Below, piece by piece: positions 1 through 7,043 of a DNA stretch of 7,613 nt. The stretch is from Bacillota bacterium (lineage in GTDB: Bacteria; Bacillota; Limnochordia; Darwinibacteriales; Darwinibacteriaceae): assembly GCA_012518325.1 (NCBI GenBank), contig JAAYSR010000179.1:1-7613 (forward strand), written 5' to 3'. Below the pieces are notes generated by a model. The model was given only the letters and a program-made list of their open reading frames with translations. It had not been told where the DNA came from and did not search any database. The position numbers and the translations under genes were made by a program. Position 1 is the first letter of the stretch, and each line of letters opens with the position of its first letter.

Positions 1-1452
1 GACCATATTCAGCATCTTCCTTACAAGTATCATAAGGAAGCAGACACCGGAGATCTGATGCAAAGATGCACTTCTGACGTGGAGACCATTCGCAGATTTC
101 TCGGCGTCCAGCTCGTGGAAATGGGCCATTCCCTCTTTATGGTGATCTTCATTACCTGGGTGATGCTCCGGGCGGATCTGCGCATGACCATCATCTCCCT
201 GATGTCGCTGCCCATTATCTTTACCTTTGCTGTTGTCTTTTTTCTCAAAGTGAAGAAGGCGTTTCAGGAGACTGACGAAGCAGAGGCGGAGCTCACCACC
301 GTACTGCAGGAAAACCTGACCGGAATCAGAGTTGTGCGGGCCTTTGCCAACCAGAAATATGAGGTTGAACGCTTTGATGCCAAGAACACCGTCTACCGCG
401 ATAAGGTCTACCATCTGATTTGGCTTCTGGCCTGCTACTGGTCTGCCAGTGACCTCATGGCCTTTCTGCAGATCGGCATTGTGTTGGTGGCGGGAGCTTA
501 TTACACTGCTGTTGGGCAAATCTCAATCGGAACGATGGTGCTCTTCGGCACCTACATAGGCATGCTGGTCTGGCCTGTCCGGCAAATGGGGCGGATCCTG
601 ACCGACATGGGCAAAGCGCTGGTTTCAGCAGAGAGGCTCCAGGAGATCCTGGATGAACCAAGGGAGAACCTTGTAGAAAACCACAGGCAGCCCCCGATTA
701 AAGGAAACATCGTCTTCGACAATGTGTCCTTCGGCTACGAACCCGGCCAGCCGGTTCTGGAAAACGTAAGCTTCTCGGTGGAGGCAGGCCAGACAGTTGC
801 CATCCTGGGACATACCGGTTCAGGCAAGAGTTCCCTGGTCCACCTGCTGGCCCGGCTCTACGAATACGAAAGCGGCTCCATCACTATCGACGGAGTTGAA
901 CTCAACACCATTGATAAAAAATGGATCCGCAAACATGTGGCTGTAGTGTCCCAGGAACCCTTTCTGTTTGCCAAGACCATCAGGGAAAACATTACCCTGG
1001 CCAGCGGCGAGGTTTCAGACGATGAACTCCACAACGTCTGCCGGCAAGCTGCCATCCATGACGTAATCCTCGGTTTTGACCAGGGTTACGACACCCTGGT
1101 TGGGGAGCGCGGCGTTTCGGTCTCAGGGGGCCAAAGGCAGCGAATCGCGATTGCCAGGGCACTGGTCACCAACAGTCCCATACTGATTTTTGATGATTCT
1201 CTCAGCGCAGTGGATACCGAAACCGACCTGGCCATCCGCAACGCCTTGGAGAAGCGTTCTAAGCAAGCTACAACTTTCCTGATTTCCCACAGGGCAGCCA
1301 GCCTTTCCAAAGCTGATCTGATCCTGGTGTTAGAAAACGGCAGGATCGTTCAGCGGGGAACCCACGCAGAGCTGATGGCAATGCCTGGACCCTACGCCCG
1401 CACCTGGGAAATTCAAAACGCATTGGAAGCTGAACTTTGGGAAGCGAGGTGA
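1..1452 (+). CDS. ABC exporter half-transporter, degenerate-site subunit (BmrC/YheI-like), 5' partial
   Basis: Fused membrane/ATPase subunit of a type IV ABC exporter, probably for drugs or lipid-like compounds, acting in the cytoplasmic membrane as a heterodimer with the next gene. The frame is open from base 1, and the text before the ATG at 58 already reads like a normal exporter (HIQHLPYKYH, TGDL), so that ATG is internal. 483 residues are visible and about 100, carrying the first helices, are missing. Counting from base 1: hydrophobic helices near 38-56, 60-82, 140-170 and 177-198; Walker A GHTGSGKSS 270-278; Q-loop Gln318; signature VSGGQ 374-378; Walker B ILIFDD 394-399; H-loop His430. 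Asp399 stands where the catalytic Glu is expected, as in BmrC, marking the degenerate-site partner of a heterodimer. The signature is intact and should serve the partner's ATP site. Four bases separate the stop from the next ATG, and the gene's last codons form that gene's ribosome binding site, so the two are co-transcribed and translationally close. The substrate cannot be told from sequence. Confidence 0.93.
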   Translation, partial: DHIQHLPYKYHKEADTGDLMQRCTSDVETIRRFLGVQLVEMGHSLFMVIFITWVMLRADLRMTIISLMSLPIIFTFAVVFFLKVKKAFQETDEAEAELTTVLQENLTGIRVVRAFANQKYEVERFDAKNTVYRDKVYHLIWLLACYWSASDLMAFLQIGIVLVAGAYYTAVGQISIGTMVLFGTYIGMLVWPVRQMGRILTDMGKALVSAERLQEILDEPRENLVENHRQPPIKGNIVFDNVSFGYEPGQPVLENVSFSVEAGQTVAILGHTGSGKSSLVHLLARLYEYESGSITIDGVELNTIDKKWIRKHVAVVSQEPFLFAKTIRENITLASGEVSDDELHNVCRQAAIHDVILGFDQGYDTLVGERGVSVSGGQRQRIAIARALVTNSPILIFDDSLSAVDTETDLAIRNALEKRSKQATTFLISHRAASLSKADLILVLENGRIVQRGTHAELMAMPGPYARTWEIQNALEAELWEAR

Positions 1453-1456
1453 GGAT

Positions 1457-3232
1457 ATGCACCAGTCTGTACTGCAAGAAGAAGTACATGAGGAGAAAAT
1501 AGACCTGAAACTGTGGCGCCAGATTCTGCAGTTTGCCAAACCTTACAGGCGCTCTTTCATCTATGCCATCACAGCAACAATCGTCATGGCGGGAGGCGAT
1601 GCCCTCTTTCCCTATATGACCAAGGTGGCCATCGACAATTTTGTGGTCCCCCAGCGAACCGATGGGCTGGGCTGGTTCGCAGCTGCCTTTGTGCTGCTGA
1701 TTGTGATGCAGAGTTTCACCGTTTACATGTTCATTAACATGGCTGGCAAAATCGAGTCAGGTATCACCTACACCATCCGCCAGGCAGGCTTTGAACATCT
1801 GCACAGGCTGTCCTTTTCCTTCTATGACAAGAAGGCCTCAGGCTGGCTCCTTGCCCGCCTGACCAGCGATGTAAACCGTCTGGGGGAAATTGTCTCCTGG
1901 AGCTTGATCGACCTTCTGTGGGGCGGTGCGGCGATGGTTTTTTACGCCGTTGTCATGTTCAGCATGAACTGGCGTCTGGCTCTGCTGACAGTTTGTGTGA
2001 TTCCCGTCCTTGCCCTGGTCAGCGTCTACTTTCAGAAGCAGATCCTCCGGGCCTACCGGAGCGTCAGGAGAATGAACTCCAAGATCACCGGCGCCTTCAG
2101 CGAAGGCATTATGGGAGCTGCAACGACCAAAATCCTCAGCCGGGAAGAAGAAAACCTCAAGGAGTTCGAGGGCCTTACATCAGGCTTGAGGGCATCGAGC
2201 ATCCGGGCGGCCACGTTTTCTGCCCTTTTCCTGCCCATTGTGCTGATGCTGGGCAACATTGCCACCGCCCTCACCCTGTGGGTGGGCGGAAACGGAGTAA
2301 TTGCCGGTACAGTCACCTATGGAGTGCTGGTGGCCTTTGTCTCCTACGCGATGCAGTTTTTTGACCCAGTGCGGGAGATCGCCCGCATTTTCGCCGAACT
2401 GCAGATGGCCCATGCTGCAGCAGAACGGGTGCTGGGGCTGTTGAACACAGTTCCGGAAATCCAGGACCCCCCCGGTTTGGAAGGCGAATGGCCTCCCCTC
2501 CAGGGCGGGGTGGAGTTTGAAAACGTCAGCTTTGCCTATAATCCCCAAGAACCGGTTCTGGATGATTTCAACCTCAAAGTCGAACCCGGACAGACAGTGG
2601 CGTTGGTAGGCGAGACGGGCTCGGGAAAGAGCACAATTGTCAACCTGGTCTGCAGGTTTTATGAACCGACGTCCGGCCGGATCCTGATTGACGGCGTAGA
2701 CTACCGGGAGAGGCCCCTGGCCTGGCTCCAGGGAAGCCTGGGCTATGTCTTGCAGAGCCCTCACCTCTTTTCCGGCACTGTTCGCGACAACATCCGCTAT
2801 GGAAATCTTCAGGCCAGCGACGAAGAGGTGGAACGGGCGGCCAAACTGGTTAACGCCCACGAGTTTATCACGAAGCTGTCCAAGGGCTATGACACAGAAG
2901 TAGGCGAAGGAGGCGGACTTTTGTCTACAGGGCAGAAGCAGCTGATTTCCTTTGCCCGGGCCATCCTGGCGGATCCTAAGATCTTCGTGCTGGATGAAGC
3001 TACTTCATCCATTGACACCGAGACTGAAATGCTGATCCAGGATGCAATTCGCACCATTCTCACAGGGCGCACCAGCTTCATCATCGCCCACCGCCTGTCT
3101 ACAGTGCGCTCTGCCGATGTGATTCTGGTGATTCGGGACGGAAAAGTGCAAGAAAAAGGCACCCACGAGGAACTCATGGCTGCCAAAGGTTATTACTACA
3201 AGCTCTACACCAATCAGTTTCTGGAAGACTAG
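1457..3232 (+). CDS. ABC exporter half-transporter, catalytic-site subunit (BmrD/YheH-like)
   Basis: Complete 591-residue membrane/ATPase subunit and partner of the preceding gene. The ATG at 1457 follows GAGGTGAGG (1446-1454), which overlaps the end of the upstream gene. The membrane domain covers about residues 25-310, with clear hydrophobic stretches near 29-50, 72-95, 148-193 and 250-310, and carries the usual exporter text (SFYDKKASGWLLARLTSDVN). The ATPase domain has Walker A GETGSGKST 385-393, Q-loop Gln433, Walker B IFVLDE 509-514 with catalytic Glu514, and H-loop His545. Its signature reads LSTGQ (489-493) rather than LSGGQ. Because each ATP site pairs one subunit's Walker motifs with the other's signature, this altered signature falls in the same site as Asp399 of the partner. 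The result is one weak and one competent ATP site, as in BmrCD, LmrCD and TM287/288. Gene order (degenerate subunit first) matches bmrC-bmrD. The protein is shorter than B. subtilis BmrD, which carries an extra insertion. Multidrug export is the best family-level guess; the real substrate is unknown. Confidence 0.95.
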   Translation: MHQSVLQEEVHEEKIDLKLWRQILQFAKPYRRSFIYAITATIVMAGGDALFPYMTKVAIDNFVVPQRTDGLGWFAAAFVLLIVMQSFTVYMFINMAGKIESGITYTIRQAGFEHLHRLSFSFYDKKASGWLLARLTSDVNRLGEIVSWSLIDLLWGGAAMVFYAVVMFSMNWRLALLTVCVIPVLALVSVYFQKQILRAYRSVRRMNSKITGAFSEGIMGAATTKILSREEENLKEFEGLTSGLRASSIRAATFSALFLPIVLMLGNIATALTLWVGGNGVIAGTVTYGVLVAFVSYAMQFFDPVREIARIFAELQMAHAAAERVLGLLNTVPEIQDPPGLEGEWPPLQGGVEFENVSFAYNPQEPVLDDFNLKVEPGQTVALVGETGSGKSTIVNLVCRFYEPTSGRILIDGVDYRERPLAWLQGSLGYVLQSPHLFSGTVRDNIRYGNLQASDEEVERAAKLVNAHEFITKLSKGYDTEVGEGGGLLSTGQKQLISFARAILADPKIFVLDEATSSIDTETEMLIQDAIRTILTGRTSFIIAHRLSTVRSADVILVIRDGKVQEKGTHEELMAAKGYYYKLYTNQFLED

Positions 3233-3255
3233 CCCCCTGCACAGGGGGTTTTCTT
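3233..3255 (+). terminator. Rho-independent terminator of the ABC exporter operon
   Basis: Starting directly after the TAG stop, CCCCCT (3233-3238) pairs with AGGGGG (3243-3248) around a GCAC loop, followed by a T-rich run TTTTCTTCT. It ends the plus-strand operon just before the 3' end of the convergent gene. Read on the minus strand the hairpin is not followed by a T-tract, so it should work mainly in one direction. Confidence 0.85.
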
Positions 3256-4167
3256 CTAGGGGGCAAGTTCCTGCAGGGCCTGGAAATAGCGCTCAGTCTC
3301 TTCTTGGGACTTGGCATTGAAGAAAACATGGAGACCGGGCAGCTTGATCACGATATAAGGCGGCTTGTTTTTGTAGACATAGAGTTTGCCCCTGCCGTAC
3401 CCGGCCAGGGAATAATTGCCCAGGGCATAGGTTGGGGTCTCTGCTCCGTTGGTCCTGCTGCGCTGGGGCAGTCTTTCCACTAACGAAACGCGTTCAATAT
3501 CTTCTGCAGGGAAGGAAAAACCATATAAAGGGGCCTTCACCGCAACCTGGCCGCCTCTGATTTCCAGGGCGTAGTCAGCTCGGTCCAAAGCCAGGAACAG
3601 GAAAAACATGCTCAGGAGCATCACTGCCACCAGGGCCATGCCTCCGTAGAAGAGCACCTTCCCCTTCTTATGGCCGATATTAATGGTCAAGCCGTAGCCT
3701 ATGCGCTTTCTCACAAAGAGCCTCGGGTCTTCTGGATTGTTGTAGACCCCGCCCCTCCAGCGGCGGGGATCATCCCCGCGAGGTGCGAAGTGCCCCCTGC
3801 CTGTCCCCGCAGCCGGCGCCTTCCATCCTTCCCGGTCCCTAAGGTCAGCGAGCCTCTGAGAATAGTTACGAAACAAAAGATTGCCTCCCAAAAAGACAAG
3901 GCCGATCCAAACAGTCATGAACAAAAACACCATACTGACTGCTTCAGGCAGGATCAACAGAAATCCCCCTGCCAGAGCGGCAAGGAAAAGGAGCAGATTC
4001 CCCCGCTTATAACCTCGGATCAGCTCCTGTATGCGGACATCATTCCAGGCCTCCGGCGGAATGCCCACACCTAGAAGTGAGTTTTTCTTCCGGGAAACTG
4101 CTGATCGGAAACTGAGGAAAAAGGATACTGCCACAAGTAAAACTACTAGAACCAAAACCGGTGTCAT
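3256..4167 (-). CDS. Membrane protein with DUF5808 and bacterial PH (bPH_5) domains
   Basis: 303-residue integral membrane protein of unknown function. Start choice: GGAGG (plus coordinates 4177-4181) lies 9 bases before an ATG at 4167 but only 3 bases before an in-frame GTG at 4173. The ATG is therefore preferred, and the GTG would add two residues. Hydrophobic helices lie near 1-19, 57-73, 77-97 and 172-193. The loop around 132-166 (RRWRGGVYNN, then PEDPRLFVRKRIGYG) matches the DUF5808 pattern of a tryptophan/glycine turn, NPxDPRLFV and a basic RxGxG tail. The C-terminal 196-300, after the last helix, resembles the bPH_5 fold: alternating beta-strand text, a central RTNG and a late strand ending in FFNAKS, then a helix. 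Related Bacillota proteins pair these domains and are often annotated only as domain-containing proteins. Which side of the membrane the PH-like domain faces is not determined. It is convergent to the exporter operon and divergent from the FMN-controlled gene. Domain names are from memory of family motifs, not from a search. Confidence 0.85.
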   Translation of the reverse strand: MTPVLVLVVLLVAVSFFLSFRSAVSRKKNSLLGVGIPPEAWNDVRIQELIRGYKRGNLLLFLAALAGGFLLILPEAVSMVFLFMTVWIGLVFLGGNLLFRNYSQRLADLRDREGWKAPAAGTGRGHFAPRGDDPRRWRGGVYNNPEDPRLFVRKRIGYGLTINIGHKKGKVLFYGGMALVAVMLLSMFFLFLALDRADYALEIRGGQVAVKAPLYGFSFPAEDIERVSLVERLPQRSRTNGAETPTYALGNYSLAGYGRGKLYVYKNKPPYIVIKLPGLHVFFNAKSQEETERYFQALQELAP

Positions 4168-4212
4168 AAGCACTTTCCTCCCTGCTGCACGATTCTGGGC
4201 TGCGCCCTCTCC

Positions 4213-4226
4213 TACTAATCATAGTA
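4213..4226. promoter_or_regulatory. Small palindrome TACTA-N4-TAGTA over a possible minus-strand -10 box
   Basis: TACTA (4213-4217) and TAGTA (4222-4226) are perfect inverted repeats separated by ATCA. Read on the minus strand, the centre contains TATGAT (plus 4218-4223), a 5 of 6 match to the -10 consensus, about 50 bases upstream of the DUF5808/bPH gene start. No convincing -35 box was found at 16-18 bases. An operator overlapping a promoter for that gene is possible, but the site is short and could be chance. Confidence 0.3.
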
Positions 4227-4260
4227 CAAGAATGCAGAAAAAGCATCCCTTCTAAGGTCC

Positions 4261-4289
4261 TTGACCGCTGCAGCCGTCTGCGCTATAAT
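4261..4289 (+). promoter_or_regulatory. Sigma-A-type promoter for the FMN riboswitch leader
   Basis: TTGACC (4261-4266, 5 of 6 to the -35 consensus) and TATAAT (4284-4289, perfect -10) are separated by exactly 17 bases. Transcription should begin near 4296, about 15-20 bases before the aptamer's first helix, where a riboswitch leader would be expected to start. This gives a leader of roughly 260 bases before the solute-binding protein ATG. Confidence 0.85.
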
Positions 4290-4312
4290 AAATACGAAAA
4301 CTGCATACGAAA

Positions 4313-4426
<114 letters not shown>

Positions 4427-4466
4427 CAGGCAGCACCTTTGTGTGCTGGCCGTGGATTTGAACTGC

Positions 4467-4500
4467 AAGAGCAGCCTGAAGAATTTCAGGCTGCTCTTTT
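4467..4500 (+). terminator. Riboswitch expression-platform terminator
   Basis: AGAGCAGCCTGAA (4468-4480) pairs perfectly over 13 bases with TTCAGGCTGCTCT (4485-4497) around a GAAT loop, ending in TTTT. It sits between the aptamer and the solute-binding protein's ribosome binding site, the position of an attenuator. The 5' arm and loop (4475-4487) can instead pair with 4309-4321 at the start of the aptamer, which would break the hairpin when FMN is absent. Confidence 0.92.
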
Positions 4501-4558
4501 CACTGTATCACTATGTGATTGGCAACACAATCAACGCCAAACTGAAAGGAGTTTTGTT

Positions 4559-5833
4559 ATGTACAAAAAGTTCACCCTCATTGCTGCCTTACTTATGGTC
4601 TTGGCAGGGACGTTCTTCCCTGCGGCAGCTGCTGCAGCAGACGGAGTGACCAAGATCACTTACTGGCATTACCTCAGCGGGGATAACGCAGAGATACATC
4701 AGAAAATGGTGGAGGAGTTCAATGCAGCCCATCCCCACATTCAAGTGGAAATGCTCTATACCGGCAACCAGTTTGTCGCCAGGGACAAACTGCTGGCAGC
4801 TGTCGCCGGAGATGCACCTCCCGCGGTAGCCCTGGTAGACCAGTTTTGGCCTCCGCTGATGGTCTCAACAGGGGCCCTGGTGCCGCTCCGCAACTTCGTG
4901 GATCCCGACGAATACCTGCAGGACTACAGCCAGGTCTCCAAAGACACAGTCACAGTTTTTGGCGAAGCCTGGACGGTTCCTTTCTCCCTAAGCAACCAGA
5001 TTCTGCTGTACAATAAAGACAAGTTCAGGGAGGCGGGCCTGGATCCGGAGAGGCCTCCTGCAACCTGGGATGAGCTTGTAGAGTATGCCAAAGCCCTAAC
5101 CCGCGACGTCGATGGAGACGGGCGGATCGATGAGTGGGGCGTAAACTTTACAACCAGAGCCAACCTTGGTTCAATGTACAACTTCGTCACTTTCCTGTGG
5201 CAGGCTGGCGGCGAGCTTTACACCGAAGATTACAGCGAGGCCTCCTTTAACGACGAAGCAGCCCTGGAAGCAGTTCAGTTTTGGATTGACCTGGCCCATG
5301 AGCACCAGGTGCTCTCCCTCTCTCCGCCCCCTGAGGGCTTTGAGACCGGGCGCATTGCCATGCAGTATTCCAGCACATCTTCCATTGCTGCAACCAAGAA
5401 CAAAGTGGACTTTGAACTAGGCGTAGCCCCATTGCCGAAACACAAGCAGCAAGTCACCGGCGTAGGCGGCAGCAGCCTGGCTATTTTCAAGACCACGCCG
5501 GAGCAGGAAGCCGCGGCTTGGGAGTTTGTGAACTGGATGGCCAGCAGCGAGAACAACCTGAAGTGGAGCATGAAAACAGGCTATATTCCCCTGAGAAATT
5601 CTGTGCGGGAGTCCGAGGCCTACCAGCAGTACCTGGCCGACGAACCCCATATGCAGGTTGTCCTGGAGCAGTTTGACTATGCCAGGGCACGTCCCAATAC
5701 CGTAAGCTATGCAGACCTGTCCCGCATTCTCGGCGTGGCAGTGGAAGAAGCCCTCTACGGCAGCGGCAATCCCCAAAAGATCCTCAACAACGCAGTTCAG
5801 GAAGCAAACGTCTATATACAAACCCTGGATTAA
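4559..5833 (+). CDS. FMN-riboswitch-controlled extracellular solute-binding protein, UgpB-like (family 1)
   Basis: 424-residue secreted binding protein of an ABC importer. The ATG at 4559 has AAAGGAG (4545-4551) 7 bases upstream and opens a typical signal peptide (MYKKF, a hydrophobic core 6-20, then PAAAAAAD with likely cleavage after Ala27). An in-frame ATG at 4415 lies inside the aptamer and is not the start. There is no lipobox cysteine: the expected place reads LAGT (15-18). The mature part has the family-1 fold text: ITYWHYL at 33-39, an acidic DVDGDGRID (183-191) like a calcium-binding loop, GGSSLAIFK (303-311), and WSMKTGYIPLRNS (336-348), close to the WxxKTGYLPI segment of UgpB. UgpB binds glycerol-3-phosphate and its diesters. 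No permease or ATPase follows; a terminator comes 13 bases after the stop. By family the ligand would be a sugar or phospho-polyol, but the FMN riboswitch argues for riboflavin, FMN or a related compound. The family call is firm; the ligand is inference. Confidence 0.9.
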   Translation: MYKKFTLIAALLMVLAGTFFPAAAAAADGVTKITYWHYLSGDNAEIHQKMVEEFNAAHPHIQVEMLYTGNQFVARDKLLAAVAGDAPPAVALVDQFWPPLMVSTGALVPLRNFVDPDEYLQDYSQVSKDTVTVFGEAWTVPFSLSNQILLYNKDKFREAGLDPERPPATWDELVEYAKALTRDVDGDGRIDEWGVNFTTRANLGSMYNFVTFLWQAGGELYTEDYSEASFNDEAALEAVQFWIDLAHEHQVLSLSPPPEGFETGRIAMQYSSTSSIAATKNKVDFELGVAPLPKHKQQVTGVGGSSLAIFKTTPEQEAAAWEFVNWMASSENNLKWSMKTGYIPLRNSVRESEAYQQYLADEPHMQVVLEQFDYARARPNTVSYADLSRILGVAVEEALYGSGNPQKILNNAVQEANVYIQTLD

Positions 5834-5846
5834 GCAGACAATTATT

Positions 5847-5879
5847 AAGGCTCAGGTCACCCCTGAGCCTTGATTTTTT
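5847..5879 (+). terminator. Terminator of the solute-binding protein gene, shared with the convergent gene's end
   Basis: AAGGCTCAGG (5847-5856) pairs perfectly over 10 bases with CCTGAGCCTT (5862-5871) around TCACC, followed by GA and six Ts. It confirms a monocistronic plus-strand transcript. The 3' half is also the last codons of the minus-strand MFS gene, whose TGA stop lies in the loop (5857-5859). On the minus strand the hairpin is followed by TTAATAATT, a weaker tail, so it may work in both directions. Confidence 0.88.
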
Positions 5880-7020
5880 GTCTTTTTTCCGGATTATGGC
5901 GCAGAAAGAGCAGCAGTCCCAGGACATTGACCGCGGCCACTGCCAGCCAGAAGAGGGTGAAGGAATAGGCGGCAATCCAGGACAGGCCTATGGAGCCCAG
6001 GACCACTCCCAGATCAAAGGCATTGCTGAAAAAGGCCAAATCATTGGAAACATCAATGGCGTTCTTGCTGTAGCCTGGAACCATGGTCATCAGCACTGTA
6101 TTGACCAGGCCGAAGCCTACGCCGCACAGAACCGCGGCTGCAACCAGAATGACATATCCATTGAGCATGGACAGAACAACCAGTCCAGCAATTAGCAGGA
6201 CAAATCCCGGGATAATCATGGTCTCCCGCCCAAAACGGTCAGACAGAGAACCTGAAATTGCTCCGCTTACTGTGTAAATCAAGGCAAAAATGCCGAAAAA
6301 CAGGCCGGGATTGGCAATCCCTGCCGCCTGGGCATGGAGGGCCAGCATCGAAGAGGTTGCCCCCATGTAGGCGGCCCCCAGAAACATACATCCTGAGACA
6401 ACCAGGAGATTTGGATTCTTCCAAGGCGAGTGGGGCTGGTATTTCCTGCCCATCCCCGGGTCCAGAGAAGACGGACGGCCCTTAATGAGAAAGCTGCAGA
6501 CCATGGCCAGGCCCACAACCAAGGTTGCTCCCCAAAAAAGAACGGAATAGCTGAACCGCTCCGCCAGGAAACTGCCCAGCACAGGTCCGGCGGTCATGCC
6601 GAGACCCATCATCGCTGCGAATACGCCAAAGAACGTGCCGCGATTATTCGGTCCGGTGTACTCCGAAAGCATGCCCTGGGATCCAGTGAGAAAGCCTGCC
6701 AGTCCAATGCTTTGAATAACGCGCACCAGGGCTAGAAAGCCAAAGCCCCAAAAAGGATGGTATAAGAGCAGGACGCAGGTTGCAATCACCAGCCCGATGC
6801 GGAGGACCAAAAGATTGGAAGTGCGGGTGGACATCCTGCCGAAAAAGACTTTCGCCGCAATTGCTCCCAGAGACAGGATCCCGACGATGGCTCCAACCAC
6901 CGATTCACTGCCTCCCAGGCCGGTTATATACAGGGGCAGGGTGGGCACAAACATCTGATTCATCGTATGGTACAAACAGGTGATAATGAAAATGAGGACT
7001 ACATCTTTATATTTTGCCAT
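5857..7020 (-). CDS. MFS transporter, DHA1 drug-efflux-like, 12 helices
   Basis: 387-residue major facilitator superfamily carrier in the cytoplasmic membrane, about the usual length for a 12-helix member. Seen in sequence: a motif-B-like helix with Arg100 (LALVRVIQSIG), a motif-C-like helix GLGMTAGPVLGSFL (139-152) as in proton-coupled drug antiporters, a basic central loop near 180-203 linking the two six-helix halves, and a clear motif A in the second half (GSLSDRFGRE, 257-266). The first-half motif A is degraded (GRMSTRTSN, 61-69), lacking its Asp and second Gly. The set points to an exporter, but the substrate is unknown. The ATG at 7020 has no well-placed ribosome binding site: the best, AAAGGAG in the 23-base gap to the upstream gene, is 14 bases away. 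No alternative in-frame start lies nearer. An out-of-frame ATG directly after that site opens only an 8-codon frame. It probably shares a transcript with the hemolysin III-family gene upstream. It is convergent with the FMN-controlled gene and no riboswitch precedes it here. Confidence 0.92.
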   Translation of the reverse strand: MAKYKDVVLIFIITCLYHTMNQMFVPTLPLYITGLGGSESVVGAIVGILSLGAIAAKVFFGRMSTRTSNLLVLRIGLVIATCVLLLYHPFWGFGFLALVRVIQSIGLAGFLTGSQGMLSEYTGPNNRGTFFGVFAAMMGLGMTAGPVLGSFLAERFSYSVLFWGATLVVGLAMVCSFLIKGRPSSLDPGMGRKYQPHSPWKNPNLLVVSGCMFLGAAYMGATSSMLALHAQAAGIANPGLFFGIFALIYTVSGAISGSLSDRFGRETMIIPGFVLLIAGLVVLSMLNGYVILVAAAVLCGVGFGLVNTVLMTMVPGYSKNAIDVSNDLAFFSNAFDLGVVLGSIGLSWIAAYSFTLFWLAVAAVNVLGLLLFLRHNPEKRQKIKAQG

Positions 7021-7043
7021 CTGCCAGCAACATACTCCTTTCC

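Noticed and set aside
58..60. ATG as the true start of the first ABC subunit
   Set aside because: The frame is open to base 1 and the preceding 19 codons match exporter membrane-domain sequence, so the gene starts before the window.
2180..2860. 226-codon open frame on the minus strand inside the second ABC gene
   Set aside because: It lies wholly antisense to a well-supported ATPase gene, its translation resembles no family I know, and it has no start signals. It is a composition shadow.
3670..4074. 134-codon plus-strand open frame opposite the DUF5808/bPH gene
   Set aside because: It is antisense to a coherent membrane protein and is rich in Pro, Arg and Gln without helices or motifs.
4507..4533. 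Two overlapping small inverted repeats (ATCAC-TAT-GTGAT and TGATTG-N6-CAATCA) after the riboswitch terminator
   Set aside because: The stems are only 5-6 bp, AT-rich and mutually overlapping, with no T-tract. They could be weak RNA structure in the 5' leader, but chance is as likely.
5857..7020. MFS gene as an FMN-regulated riboflavin transporter (RfnT/RibZ type)
   Set aside because: It is transcribed toward the riboswitch from the other strand, follows a hemolysin III-family gene, and has no RFN element upstream in this window. Its motifs fit general drug-efflux MFS proteins.
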